A stretch of DNA of 32,800 bases, taken from Chloroflexota bacterium (GTDB lineage: Bacteria > Chloroflexota > Dormibacteria > CF-121). The stretch covers positions 1 to 32,800 of the forward strand of contig VBHC01000133.1 in NCBI GenBank assembly GCA_005889535.1. Reading direction: 5' to 3'. Both the position numbers and the translations under genes were made by a program. This document shows positions 7,803-16,002 of the stretch, piece by piece. The notes below the pieces were generated by a model. The model made no database searches. It worked only from the letters and a program-made list of their open reading frames with translations, and was not told where the DNA came from. How positions within the stretch are numbered: position 1 is the stretch's first letter; the number at the start of each line of letters is the position of its first letter.

Positions 7803-8743
7803 GCCTGCGGGAAGGGGCTGAGCGCGCGCGCGACTTCGCGGTCGTTCAGGGTCACGACGTGCGCCTCGCGGCTGGTCCGCCGGATCAGGCCGGAAAGAAC
7901 CTGGCCCGGGCCGATTTCAAGGAATTCGGCGCTTCCTCGCGTGACCATCTCGAGCACCGACGCCGTCCATTGAACCGGCTTCAGAATATGGTCGGCGAGC
8001 TCCTTGCGGATGTCGTCCGCGCTGGTCAGGATCTGGCCGGTGATATTGGCGACAACCGGAATTCGCGGCTGGCGGAGCGGCAGCCGCGCCACGATCTCGG
8101 CGAACTGGGCGGCGGCGCGTGCCATCAACGGGGAGTGGGACGCGATGCTGATGGGCAGCCGGACGACCCGAGTGGCGCCCCGGGCGCGAGCAAGCTCAGC
8201 CGCGCGATCCAGCGCCGCCGACTCGCCGGAGAGGACGATTTGACCCGGGGAGTTGGCATTGGCCAGGGTGATGACGCCGCTGCCGGCCGCCTCGGCAACC
8301 ACCGCCTCGACGGCCTCCCGCTCCAGCCCCAGCACGGCGAGCATCCCACCCGGCCGCTCGTTCCCGTTCTCCTTCATCAACCGGCCACGCTCGCGAACGA
8401 GCAGCAGCGCGTTGTCGAAGTCGATGACGTCCGCGGCGACCAGTGCGGTGAACTCACCAAGGCTGTGCCCGGCGACGTAGCGGGGGGCGATCACCTGGCC
8501 CATGGCCTGCCAGCGCTCCCGCATCACGTTCAGGCAGGCGATGCTGACGGTAAGGATGGCCGGCTGGGCATTGATGGTGTCGTTCAGGTCCTGCTCGGGG
8601 CCCTCGAAGCAGACGCGGCTCAGCCCGAAACCGAGGATGTCGTCGGCCCGCCGGAAGACTCTTCGGGCCGTCTCGGATACCTCGCACAGCGTCTTGCCCA
8701 TGCCCACGTACTGGGAACCCTGGCCGGGGAAGACGAAGGCCAC
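7799..8743 (-). CDS. fabD: Malonyl-CoA:ACP transacylase (FabD)
   Basis: This 314-residue enzyme moves malonyl from CoA to acyl carrier protein. FVFPGQGSQYVGMG near the N-terminus and the nucleophile Ser93 in GHSLGEF are both present. A conserved His (SHSPLM) follows near residue 200, and IGPGQVLSGL near the C-terminus is also typical. It starts at GTG 8743, 41 nt after the acpP stop, without an obvious Shine-Dalgarno, and overlaps fabF by 4 nt. The usual fabG and fabH partners are absent from this cluster and must be encoded elsewhere, or be supplied in part by the unusual pair on the plus strand. Confidence 0.94.
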   Translation of the reverse strand: MAFVFPGQGSQYVGMGKTLCEVSETARRVFRRADDILGFGLSRVCFEGPEQDLNDTINAQPAILTVSIACLNVMRERWQAMGQVIAPRYVAGHSLGEFTALVAADVIDFDNALLLVRERGRLMKENGNERPGGMLAVLGLEREAVEAVVAEAAGSGVITLANANSPGQIVLSGESAALDRAAELARARGATRVVRLPISIASHSPLMARAAAQFAEIVARLPLRQPRIPVVANITGQILTSADDIRKELADHILKPVQWTASVLEMVTRGSAEFLEIGPGQVLSGLIRRTSREAHVVTLNDREVARALSPFPQA

Positions 8744-8784
8744 TGGGCGAGCACCGTACGGGGCGATCGATTCCGGGTTCCGGA

Positions 8785-9030
8785 TCAGGCGACGGACACC
8801 TTCCCCTTGACGTAATTCCAGGCCTCGCCAACAGTGCGAAGTTTCTGGGCGTCTTCATCCGAGATCTCCATGCCGTATTCCTCTTCGAAGGCCATGATCA
8901 GCTCGACGAGGTCGAGGGAATCGGCCTGCAGGTCCTCGGTAAAAGAGGCTTCCGGGGTTACCTTCTCGACATCGACGCCAAGTTGCTCCGCGATGATGCT
9001 CCGGAACTTGTCGAAATTCGCTTCGGCCAT
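8785..9030 (-). CDS. acpP: Acyl carrier protein
   Basis: This 81-residue acidic protein carries the growing acyl chain on a phosphopantetheine arm attached to Ser38 in the ADSLDLVEL motif. Helix I ([14 protein letters not shown]) and the C-terminal helix (TVGEAWNYV) are typical. The start at ATG 9030 is set by AAGGAGGG about 5 nt upstream. It is the first gene of the minus-strand acpP-fabD-fabF unit. The 199-nt gap to the divergent gene at 9230 must hold its promoter, but I see no convincing -35/-10 pair for the minus strand. Confidence 0.96.
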   Translation of the reverse strand: MAEANFDKFRSIIAEQLGVDVEKVTPEASFTEDLQADSLDLVELIMAFEEEYGMEISDEDAQKLRTVGEAWNYVKGKVSVA

Positions 9031-9218
9031 CCTACCCTCCTTCTGGTTGGAGTCCGGGCGCGGGGTCGCGCCCAAATTTGGTCTATACAATAGCGAACTG
9101 CGGCGTGCCGCAGCGAATACCGCGAGCTCGTACACATCTATCCCAGTAGGTCACGATTGGTTACGGCCCGATCTACTGACCTTCCCAACGTCGCGTAACC
9201 ACGCGGAATACCTCGACT

Positions 9219-9224
9219 TAGAAT
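9219..9224 (+). promoter_or_regulatory. -10 element of a leaderless transcript (KAS III-like gene)
   Basis: TAGAAT (TTAGAAT extended) lies 5 nt before the GTG at 9230, so the mRNA would start at the first base of the codon. No usable Shine-Dalgarno is present. The rest of the 9031-9229 gap shows nothing else identifiable. Confidence 0.55.
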
Positions 9225-9229
9225 GAGGC

Positions 9230-10168
9230 GTGACTTCTGTACCTATGCCGTCTGTTGCTCAAACACGCCGTGCGCTGGCCCTCAGCGCGATCGCCGGATT
9301 GGGCGTGTACCGCCCACCCGCGAGTGTCCCATCGGCCAGGAGGCTCACCGGCTCCGAGGTCACCGGCGTATCGTACCGAGTGCAGGCTGAACACGGAGTG
9401 ACCACGGCCTCGCTGGCCGCGGGCGCGGCTCGTGCCGCGCTACGGGCGGGGGGCATCGACACGTCGGATCTCCAGATGGTCATCGTAGGGACCACGACGC
9501 CGGACGTGCTTTGGCCGACCACCGCCTGCCTGGTCCAGACGGACCTGCAGCTGCCGATGATCGCCAGCTTCGACCTCTATGCAGCCGAGACCAGTCTGCT
9601 CGCCGCCCTCGATGTCGCGACCCGCTACGTAGCGGCCGGGGCGGCGGCCGTCTTGCTGATCGGCGCCGAATCCGATAACCAGCTGGTGGACCTGCCGGGA
9701 CAGGGCGGCTCGATGCACGGACGAGCCGCATCAGCCGCGGTGTTGACCCAGGCCGGCGGGGAAGCCGGTGTGCTCGCCACCATGACTGGCGGCTCGGCGC
9801 AGCCCGACGGCAACGGCGACGCCGCCGACCGGATCCTGCTCCGAGGACTGACGGACGGGGTGGCTGACTGCTTGCGAAAAGCGAATCTCACGCTGCCGGA
9901 TATCGACCTCGTGATCGGCGAGCAGTCAGCACCCGAGATCATGCGGGCCTGGTGCCAGACCAGTGGCATATCCTCCAGCCGGCTCGTCCTCGACCCGCCT
10001 CGCTACGGATCGCTGCTCGCGGCAGCCCCCCTGATGGCTCTGCACGACACGGTCGTGGAGGGCCGATTGCACAACGGCATGACCGCCCTGCTGCTTGGTT
10101 GTGGTAGCGGTCCGTCCTGGGCTGCCGCGTGCCTTCGCTGGGGCGGCGGGGGAACTGCCGAATGGTAA
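9230..10168 (+). CDS. KAS III (FabH)-fold protein lacking the catalytic triad
   Basis: This 312-residue thiolase-fold protein follows the FabH layout: SAIAGLGVYRPP at the N-terminus, VIVGTTTPDVLWPTTACLVQ at 84-103 and ASFDLYAAETSLLAALDVA at 112-130. FabH has its acylated Cys in FDLsAACSG; here the aligned residue is Glu120. The HQAN His motif is replaced by GEQSAP (230-235), and the Asn of NRYGNTSAAS is lost in PPRYGSLLAAA. All three catalytic residues therefore appear absent, and it cannot condense acetyl-CoA like FabH. Its stop overlaps the start of a normal KAS II by 7 nt. A chain-length factor or structural partner role is possible. An alternative start is ATG 9245. Confidence 0.75.
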   Translation: MTSVPMPSVAQTRRALALSAIAGLGVYRPPASVPSARRLTGSEVTGVSYRVQAEHGVTTASLAAGAARAALRAGGIDTSDLQMVIVGTTTPDVLWPTTACLVQTDLQLPMIASFDLYAAETSLLAALDVATRYVAAGAAAVLLIGAESDNQLVDLPGQGGSMHGRAASAAVLTQAGGEAGVLATMTGGSAQPDGNGDAADRILLRGLTDGVADCLRKANLTLPDIDLVIGEQSAPEIMRAWCQTSGISSSRLVLDPPRYGSLLAAAPLMALHDTVVEGRLHNGMTALLLGCGSGPSWAAACLRWGGGGTAEW

Positions 10169-11409
10169 ATGGCAGCCGGGTGGTCGTCACCGGCACCGGA
10201 GCCATCACCTCGCTCGGACATACGACGCGCGAGACCTGGGAAGCCGTGAAGGCTGGCCGGTCCGGGATCCGGCGAGTGCAGGCATTCGACCCGTCCGCGA
10301 CGCCCAGCCAGGTGGCGAGCGAGGTCGTCGACTTCAAGCCCGAGACACGCCTCGATCGCAAGGAGGCTCGCCGGATGTCGCGGTTCGTGCTGTTCGCGAT
10401 GGCGGCCACCAAAGAGGCGCTCGAGGAGTCCGGGCTCCACATCACGGAGGCGAATCGTGACCAGGTGGGCGTACTGGTGGGCAGCGCCATCGGTGGGCTG
10501 GAACAGATCGAGGAGGCGCACACCATCCTGAAGGAGCGGGGACCCTCTCGGGTGAGTCCGTTCACCGTGCCGATGATGATCGCGGACATGGGCGCCGGCC
10601 AGATCTCGATCTCGCTCGGAGCCCGTGGACCGAACTACTGCACCGTCTCCGCCTGCGCCTCGGGGGCGCACGCCATCGGCGAGGCGTTCGAGACCATCCG
10701 GCGGGGCGACGCGACGGCGATGATCGCCGGTGGCAGTGAAGCGTGCGTCACGCCCCTGGCGCTGGCCGCGTTTTGTGCCGTCCGGGCGGTCTCGACGCGC
10801 GACATCGAGCCGAGTCGGGCCAGTCGTCCCTTCGATCTGGAACGCGATGGCTTCGTCATGGGCGAGGGTGCCGGCATCCTGATCCTCGAAGGGCTGGAAT
10901 CGGCCGTCAAGCGCGGGGCGCCAATTCTGGCCGAGGTGGTCGGGTACGCCGCCACCGCCGACGCCAGCCATATCACGGCGCCAGACCCAGTCGGTGCGGG
11001 CGCCGCACAGGCCATGAAGCGAACGCTGGAGAAGGCCCGGGTGGCGCCGGCGGATGTCAGCTACATCAACGCCCATGGCACTGCGACCCAGTTAGGCGAC
11101 GTGGCCGAAACGCTGGCAGTCAAAGATATTTTCGGGGATGCCGCCTACCGGATTCCGATCAGCTCAACGAAGTCGATGCTGGGCCACCTGCTGGGGGCGG
11201 CCGGCTCGGTGGAGGCGGTGATCTCGGTCAAGGCGGTCGAGGAAGGCGTGGCGCCGCCCACCATCAATCTCGAGCACCCGGATCCGCAATGCGACCTCGA
11301 CTACGTGCCGGAAGGTGCCCGCGAGCTGGAGATCAAGCTGGCGCTGTCCAACTCATTCGGCTTCGGCGGGCATAACGCCTCGTTGTTGTTCAAGCAATTT
11401 CGGGGCTGA
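10162..11409 (+). CDS. fabF: 3-oxoacyl-ACP synthase II, second copy
   Basis: This 415-residue KAS II has an intact triad: C165 in SACASGAHAIGEA, His in NAHGTATQLGD and His in STKSMLGHLLGAAGS. It catalyses decarboxylative condensation with malonyl-ACP. ATG 10162 is chosen because it starts the MVNGSRVVVTGTGA strand and sits inside ATGGTAA, overlapping the stop of the KAS III-like gene. A GGGGG tract lies about 9 nt upstream. Sharing an operon with a degenerate condensing enzyme recalls KS/chain-length-factor pairs of aromatic polyketide systems, but there is no dedicated ACP or tailoring gene here. A role in fatty-acid elongation is the simplest view. Confidence 0.92.
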   Translation: MVNGSRVVVTGTGAITSLGHTTRETWEAVKAGRSGIRRVQAFDPSATPSQVASEVVDFKPETRLDRKEARRMSRFVLFAMAATKEALEESGLHITEANRDQVGVLVGSAIGGLEQIEEAHTILKERGPSRVSPFTVPMMIADMGAGQISISLGARGPNYCTVSACASGAHAIGEAFETIRRGDATAMIAGGSEACVTPLALAAFCAVRAVSTRDIEPSRASRPFDLERDGFVMGEGAGILILEGLESAVKRGAPILAEVVGYAATADASHITAPDPVGAGAAQAMKRTLEKARVAPADVSYINAHGTATQLGDVAETLAVKDIFGDAAYRIPISSTKSMLGHLLGAAGSVEAVISVKAVEEGVAPPTINLEHPDPQCDLDYVPEGARELEIKLALSNSFGFGGHNASLLFKQFRG

Positions 11410-11412
11410 GGC

Positions 11413-12666
11413 TTGATCTTTCTCAGTGATTTCCTCAACGCTGAGGTGGTCGACGTTCGACAGCATCGCGTCGGAAGGGTTCGCGACCTGGTGGTCGTGA
11501 TGACCGAGCCCTTTCCGCGGGTCACCGGGGTCATCCTGAAGAACAACCGCAAGGTGCGGTCGCTCGATTGGTCGGTGGTGCGAAGCTGGGACAACAAGGA
11601 GCTGAGCCTGAAGGTCGATGAGCCGAGTGTCCAGCCGCACGCTCGGGCCGATAGCGAGCTCTGGTTGTCCCGACAGATCCTCGACAAGCAGATCGTCGAC
11701 ATGGATGGCCGTCGCGTGGTGCGCGTCAACGACCTCCAGCTTTCGCAGGTCGATGGATCGATGCTGCTGGTCGGCGTGGACATTGGCGGTCGCGGGCTGG
11801 CCCGCCGCATCGGGCTCGAAGGGATGGGACGCCGGCTCGCCTCAATGCTCGGGATCGACTGGCCGCAAAAATTGATCTCCTGGGAAGCGGTGGATCCCGT
11901 GAAAAGCGACGTCAGCTCCGTCAAGCTGCGGATCGCGCACACCAAGCTCGCCAAGCTGCATCCGGCTGACATCGCGGATATCGTCAATGAGCTGAGCCCG
12001 GAAGACCGCAACGCGGTCTTTGCGGCCCTGGACGACGAGAAGGCCGCTGATACGCTGGAAGAGATCGACGAGCCGCAGATGCAGGCCTCGATCCTCGAGC
12101 GGCTCGATGTCGAACGCGCCTCGGACATCCTGGAAGCGATGGCGCCCGATGAGGTCGCCGACCTGCTGGCGGACATGCCGCGCGAACGCGCTCAGCTGCT
12201 CCTGCAAAAGATGGAGGAAGATGAAGCGGAGGATGTCGAAGAGCTGCTTGCATACCGCGAAGACACCGCGGGCGGCCTGATGACGACCGAGTACGTCGCG
12301 GTCCTCCACACCCTGACGGCCACCCAGGCGATCGATCGGTTGCGTCAGCTGGAGCCCAATGCCGAGTCGGTCTATTACGTGTATGTCGTCGACGAGGAAG
12401 AGCACCTGCTTGGCGTGCTCTCCCTGCGCGATCTGATCGTGGCCAAGCCGGAAACCAAGATCCGCGACTTCATGATCAAGAACGTCATTTCGGTGGGCGT
12501 TGATGCCGGTCCCCGCGACGTGGCCGAAGTGACCTCCAAGTACAACCTGCTGGCCGTTCCGGTGGTCGACCAGCACAACCGGATCCAGGGCATCGTCACC
12601 GTCGACGACGTGATGGAGCGGGTGATGCCGGGACGCGCGGGCGGTCGCCGCCGCCGGATCTTCTAG
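11413..12666 (+). CDS. PRC-barrel / MgtE_N / CBS-pair regulatory protein
   Basis: This 417-residue soluble protein has four parts. Residues 1-75 and about 85-150 are PRC-barrel-like halves (VGRVRDLVVV, VVRVNDLQLS). Residues about 180-285 are the MgtE N superhelix (LHPADIADIVNELSPEDRNAVF, MAPDEVADLLADMP). Residues 290-405 are two CBS motifs (GGLMTTEYVAV, IRDFMIKNVISV). In MgtE these domains sense cytosolic magnesium and close the pore, but the membrane part is missing. The next gene, an NRAMP-type permease, starts within 10 nt, so this protein probably gates it. The start is TTG 11413, right after the fabF stop with GAGG close upstream; no other initiator fits. Confidence 0.88.
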   Translation: MIFLSDFLNAEVVDVRQHRVGRVRDLVVVMTEPFPRVTGVILKNNRKVRSLDWSVVRSWDNKELSLKVDEPSVQPHARADSELWLSRQILDKQIVDMDGRRVVRVNDLQLSQVDGSMLLVGVDIGGRGLARRIGLEGMGRRLASMLGIDWPQKLISWEAVDPVKSDVSSVKLRIAHTKLAKLHPADIADIVNELSPEDRNAVFAALDDEKAADTLEEIDEPQMQASILERLDVERASDILEAMAPDEVADLLADMPRERAQLLLQKMEEDEAEDVEELLAYREDTAGGLMTTEYVAVLHTLTATQAIDRLRQLEPNAESVYYVYVVDEEEHLLGVLSLRDLIVAKPETKIRDFMIKNVISVGVDAGPRDVAEVTSKYNLLAVPVVDQHNRIQGIVTVDDVMERVMPGRAGGRRRRIF

Positions 12667-12675
12667 GGGCCGTTG

Positions 12676-13977
12676 GTGCGGCCGAAGGCCCTTGAGCGGC
12701 CGCTCGGCCTGCTCCGAAGCCGGCGGGCCCGCTTGCTCGTGTTGCTTTCGGTGGTCGGTCCCGGGATCATCACCGGCACGGTCGATAACGACGCCACCGG
12801 GATCACCGGCTACGCCCTGGCCGGCTCGCAGTTTGGCTACGACCTGCTCTGGCTGCTGATTGTCACCGCCATCTGCCTGGCCGTCATTCAGGAGATGGTG
12901 GCCCGCATGGGGACCATTACCGGCAAGGGCCTGTCGGATTTGATCCGCGAACGTTTCGGCGTCGCGCCGACCGTCTGGGTGATGATCCTGCTCTTCATCG
13001 CCAATGCCGCGACGACCGTGGCGGAGTTCGCGGGCATCGCCGGTGCGTCCCAGCTTCTCTTCGGCGAGTTTGCCCGCTACATCGCCATCCCGATCGCCGC
13101 ATTCTTCGTCTGGTTCCTCGTCCTCCGCGGATCCTTTCGCGTCGTCGAACGGATCCTGCTCACCCTCGCCCTGGTTTTCATCAGCTACATCGTGTCGGCA
13201 TTTCTGGCGCATCCGAAATGGGGTGACGTCGTTCACCATGCGGTCGTCCCGACATTTCACGCCAGTGCGCCATTCCTGCTAATTTTCATCACCATCGTCG
13301 GCACAACCATCACGCCGTGGATGGCGTTTTTCCAGCAGTCGAACGTTGCCGACAAGGGACTGAGCCCGAAAGACTTGTGGTTCGAGCGCATCGATACCTA
13401 CACCGGGATCCTGGCCCTGAACGTGGTGGCGTTCTTCATCATCGTGGCCACCGGCGCCACCATCTACGTGCACCATGTCCACGTTGATCCCTCGGATACT
13501 TCGGCCTTTGCCACGATCGCCCTCGGGCTCAAGCCGCTCGCCGGCCAGTTCGCCGAGCAATTGTTCGCGATCGGCTTGCTCACCGCGTCGCTGATGGGCG
13601 CCTCAGTCCTACCTCTCTCAACCACGTACGCTATTACCGAGGCGTTCGGATTCGAGCGGGGGATCGACAAATCGTTTGGCGAGGCACCGGCCTTTCTCAC
13701 GATCTACACGACGATGATCGTGCTCGGGGCCGGCATCGCTTTGTTTCCCGATGCGCCACTCGCCTTGATTACCAACCTCCCCAACATCGTCAACGGGATG
13801 CTGCTGCCCCTCCTCTTGCCGATCCTGATTGTGCTGGCGAGTGATAAGCGGATCATGGGTCGCTATGCGAACACCCGGCTGTTCAACGTCGCCAGTGCGG
13901 CGGTCTTTGTCTTCCTGTCCCTGGTGACGCTGGCCTTCCTGGCCTCGATCTTTTTTCCCGGCCTATTTCGTGGTTAG
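12676..13977 (+). CDS. NRAMP-family metal ion transporter, non-canonical
   Basis: This 433-residue protein has 11 predicted membrane helices in the NRAMP (SLC11) order. Helix 1 normally has DPGN; here the aligned stretch is TGTVDNDATG. Helix 6 normally has MPHN; here it is TTITPWMAFFQQS, so the metal-binding Met is displaced or lost. Such changes are found in NRAMP relatives that carry magnesium rather than manganese or iron, and the MgtE-like partner gene just upstream points the same way. The transported ion remains an inference. GTG 12676 is preferred to TTG 12673; neither has a strong Shine-Dalgarno. The 3' end overlaps the convergent macrodomain gene by 15 nt. Confidence 0.87.
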   Translation: MRPKALERPLGLLRSRRARLLVLLSVVGPGIITGTVDNDATGITGYALAGSQFGYDLLWLLIVTAICLAVIQEMVARMGTITGKGLSDLIRERFGVAPTVWVMILLFIANAATTVAEFAGIAGASQLLFGEFARYIAIPIAAFFVWFLVLRGSFRVVERILLTLALVFISYIVSAFLAHPKWGDVVHHAVVPTFHASAPFLLIFITIVGTTITPWMAFFQQSNVADKGLSPKDLWFERIDTYTGILALNVVAFFIIVATGATIYVHHVHVDPSDTSAFATIALGLKPLAGQFAEQLFAIGLLTASLMGASVLPLSTTYAITEAFGFERGIDKSFGEAPAFLTIYTTMIVLGAGIALFPDAPLALITNLPNIVNGMLLPLLLPILIVLASDKRIMGRYANTRLFNVASAAVFVFLSLVTLAFLASIFFPGLFRG

Positions 13978-14496
13978 CTGGCGCTCCGCCTCCACCCGGA
14001 AGGCCGCCTCGGCATCACCGCCGAAGAGAACGAATCGAACATCGCGGAGCGACGTGGCGGTCGGAGCCAGCGCGACCACCTCCTCCATCATGATCCGGGC
14101 GCAATCGGCCATCGGGAAATGCGCGATACCGGTGCCGATCGCCGGGAACGCGATGGAATGCAGGCCATGCTGGTCGGCGATCTCGAGGCTGCGCCGCGTC
14201 GACCGGCGCAGGCTCTCGGCCGTGGTGTGGCCGCCGAGCCTCATGCTGGCCGCGTGGATCACGTAGCGGGCTCTGAGCGCGCCGCCGCCCGTGATCGCGG
14301 CGTCGCCCACCTCGATCGAACCAATCGTGCGGCACTCCGCCTGGATCGCCGGCCCACCCGCTCGGGCGATGGCGCCCGCGACTCCACCTCCCAGCTCGAG
14401 GTCGTTGTTGGCGGCGTTGACGATGGCATCGACATCCTGAATGGTGAGATCGCCCTGCTGGACTTCGACCGTCAGGCCCTTGACCCGCCAGCTCAT
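13963..14496 (-). CDS. Macrodomain protein (ADP-ribose binding / deacylase or hydrolase)
   Basis: This 177-residue protein is a single macrodomain: GDLTIQDVDAIVNAANNDL, LGGGVAGAIARAGG (catalytic loop 1) and AFPAIGTGIAHFP (loop 2). Family members remove ADP-ribose from proteins or nucleic acids, or hydrolyse O-acetyl-ADP-ribose. The GGGVAGAI loop is close to the MacroD/ALC1-like bacterial type. Start ATG 14496 overlaps the stop of the PfkB gene (ATGA), so it is translated with the sugar kinase. Longer reading upstream would run through the kinase gene and is rejected. The 3' end overlaps the NRAMP gene tail to tail. Confidence 0.92.
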   Translation of the reverse strand: MSWRVKGLTVEVQQGDLTIQDVDAIVNAANNDLELGGGVAGAIARAGGPAIQAECRTIGSIEVGDAAITGGGALRARYVIHAASMRLGGHTTAESLRRSTRRSLEIADQHGLHSIAFPAIGTGIAHFPMADCARIMMEEVVALAPTATSLRDVRFVLFGGDAEAAFRVEAERQLTTK

Positions 14497-15422
14497 GCGG
14501 TGGGTTGAACCTGCCAGGCCATCGACGCCATTCGCGCCTCCACATCCGCCCGAGTAATGGGTTGCAAACCGTGAACGCTGAAATGTTGGATGGTGAACGA
14601 GGCCATCACCATGGCGTAGGCAAGCGCCAGACGCACGGTCTCGTCGTTCTCGACCTGCTGCTCCGCCAGGCACCCCAGGAACCCGGCGGCGACCGCATCA
14701 CCCGCCCCGGTGGGATCGGTGGGCGGATCTACCGGCAGGGCCGGCAGATGAATGTGCTCGCCGTGACGGTAGAGGGTAGCGCCCTTCGGCCCTTCCTTGA
14801 TGACCAGGCCTCGCAAGCTGAAACGATGGCGTAGCTGGGCCGACGCCGCCTCGATGGTGTCGACCTTCGCCAGGGCCATCGCCTCGGAGGCGTTCAGAAA
14901 AAGATAATCGAGGCGCGCAAGGACGGGCTCCAGCGCGTCCGGCTGTTCCCGGATATAGAGCTTCATGGTGTCGCCGGCGACCAGCCAGGGATGATCCAGC
15001 TGCTGAAGGACTCGCAGCTGGTGACGCGGCTCCATGCTTCCCAGGAACACGATCGGAATTCGGCGCTGGTCGGGCGTCAGCCTCGGGCTGAAGCCCCGAT
15101 AGGCCCCCTGGTCGGATCGCTCGTTGCGCGTGGTTCCCGTCTGGTAGTCGTGCTCGGCAAACCAGCGGTAGGTTGGCAGCTCCGACGCGACCACGCTGCG
15201 GAGATCCGATCCCGTATCACGCTGGGCGGCCACAAAGGCCGGCATGAAGTCGGGACCGGCCGTGGCGACGATCGAGACCGGCGCGAACAGGCGGGCCGCC
15301 AGGCTGAAGTAGGTCGCCGATCCGCCGAGGCCATCGGTGTTGACGCCCATCGGCGTGCGGACATCGTCGCGGGTGATGGTGCCGGCGACCAGCAGGCGCC
15401 AGGGCTCGTGGGGCAGGGTCAC
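14493..15422 (-). CDS. PfkB-family carbohydrate kinase
   Basis: This 309-residue ribokinase-fold protein has GGSATYFSLAARLFAPV near the N-terminus and NASEAMAL at about 180. The anion-hole/catalytic motif DPTGAGDAVAAGFLG with the catalytic Asp follows at about 240. It should phosphorylate a sugar or nucleoside; the exact substrate cannot be read. The start is GTG 15422; GAGAAT lies about 11 nt upstream as a possible -10 and no close Shine-Dalgarno exists, so it may be near-leaderless. It overlaps the macrodomain gene, and a Nudix hydrolase lies 1 kb away, so a role in recovering ribose or ADP-ribose products is a reasonable guess. Confidence 0.88.
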   Translation of the reverse strand: MTLPHEPWRLLVAGTITRDDVRTPMGVNTDGLGGSATYFSLAARLFAPVSIVATAGPDFMPAFVAAQRDTGSDLRSVVASELPTYRWFAEHDYQTGTTRNERSDQGAYRGFSPRLTPDQRRIPIVFLGSMEPRHQLRVLQQLDHPWLVAGDTMKLYIREQPDALEPVLARLDYLFLNASEAMALAKVDTIEAASAQLRHRFSLRGLVIKEGPKGATLYRHGEHIHLPALPVDPPTDPTGAGDAVAAGFLGCLAEQQVENDETVRLALAYAMVMASFTIQHFSVHGLQPITRADVEARMASMAWQVQPTA

Positions 15423-15482
15423 CGAGTCCCAATTCTCTCCTAATCTCCTCGCCGCTTTGCGGGAGGGTCAGGCTGGAGGCGC

Positions 15483-15944
15483 CTAGACCGCCAGCAGTTG
15501 CGGATCCGGACGCGCGAGCTCACCCTCGACCGCGGCGATGAAGCGCCGGACGGCGGTCGGGTTTGTCACCAGCCAGGCTTCCTCCGGATGGTCGAAATCA
15601 GGCCGGCAGACCAGCGCCATGGCGGTGTCGTCGCCCACCACCGCGCTGAACCACAGATGCGCGAGCCACCCCATCCCGGGATCCCGCCGGTCTGCCTCCT
15701 GCGGCAGGGGGGTGGTATCGGGCGTTGTCACCACAGCCCGCCGGGCACTGCGGACCAGGGCGACTTCGGTCTCCCACTCGCCGCGGACGGCGGCCGGATC
15801 GGGCCGCCCAAGATAGACGGTATAGCGGCCCGGGCGCATTGTCGCCAGGCTCTCAACCACCCGGCGGAGCAGGGGGACCGTCGAAACGTCCGCAACCGGT
15901 CGACTGCCTGGGGTGCCTTCGATAAGCGTTGCCATCTCGCCCAT
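15483..15944 (-). CDS. Unknown 153-aa protein under a predicted SOS operator
   Basis: I do not recognise a family. The protein is soluble, without signal peptide or membrane segment. It has a patterned N-terminal half (PLLRRVVESLATMRPGRYTV, VYLGRPDPAAVRGEWETEV) and a C-terminal half (LWFSAVVGDDTAMALVCR, RRFIAAVEGEL) that reads like a small alpha/beta sensor fold, perhaps DICT- or GAF-like. A perfect SOS box lies 33 nt upstream of ATG 15944, overlapping a TTTGCA -35 (15979-15974) that stands 17 nt from CTAGCC. That places the start of transcription close to the ATG. ATG 15935 is an alternative start. Induction after DNA damage is predicted. The PfkB and macrodomain genes follow on the same strand after a 60-nt gap. 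Confidence 0.72.
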   Translation of the reverse strand: MGEMATLIEGTPGSRPVADVSTVPLLRRVVESLATMRPGRYTVYLGRPDPAAVRGEWETEVALVRSARRAVVTTPDTTPLPQEADRRDPGMGWLAHLWFSAVVGDDTAMALVCRPDFDHPEEAWLVTNPTAVRRFIAAVEGELARPDPQLLAV

Positions 15945-15976
15945 GACCGCAGGCTAGCACAAACGGGAGCGAAATG

Positions 15977-15990
15977 CAAACATATGTTCG
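15977..15990 (-). promoter_or_regulatory. LexA operator (SOS box) before the 153-aa gene
   Basis: The minus strand reads CGAACATATGTTTG, a full match to CGAACRNRYGTTYG with a central 10-bp palindrome AACATATGTT. It lies between the end of the 114-aa gene and the start of the 153-aa gene and overlaps a plausible -35, the usual geometry for LexA repression. Confidence 0.75.
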
Positions 15991-16002
15991 TAGGCGGTCG
16001 GC

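Noticed and set aside
7859-8815. Plus-strand open frame of 318 codons opposite fabD
   Set aside because: It mirrors the fabD-acpP coding strand and has shadow-like composition.
9031-9229. Promoter for acpP on the minus strand
   Set aside because: Only weak AT-rich hexamers (around 9085-9095); no pair with correct spacing could be supported.
11842-13260. Long minus-strand open frame of 472 codons
   Set aside because: It is antisense to the MgtE-like and NRAMP genes, His/Asp/Gln-rich in the way of GC-rich shadow frames, with no recognisable domain.
14505-15443. Plus-strand frames opposite the PfkB gene
   Set aside because: Shadow frames with no domain; the minus strand carries clear PfkB motifs.
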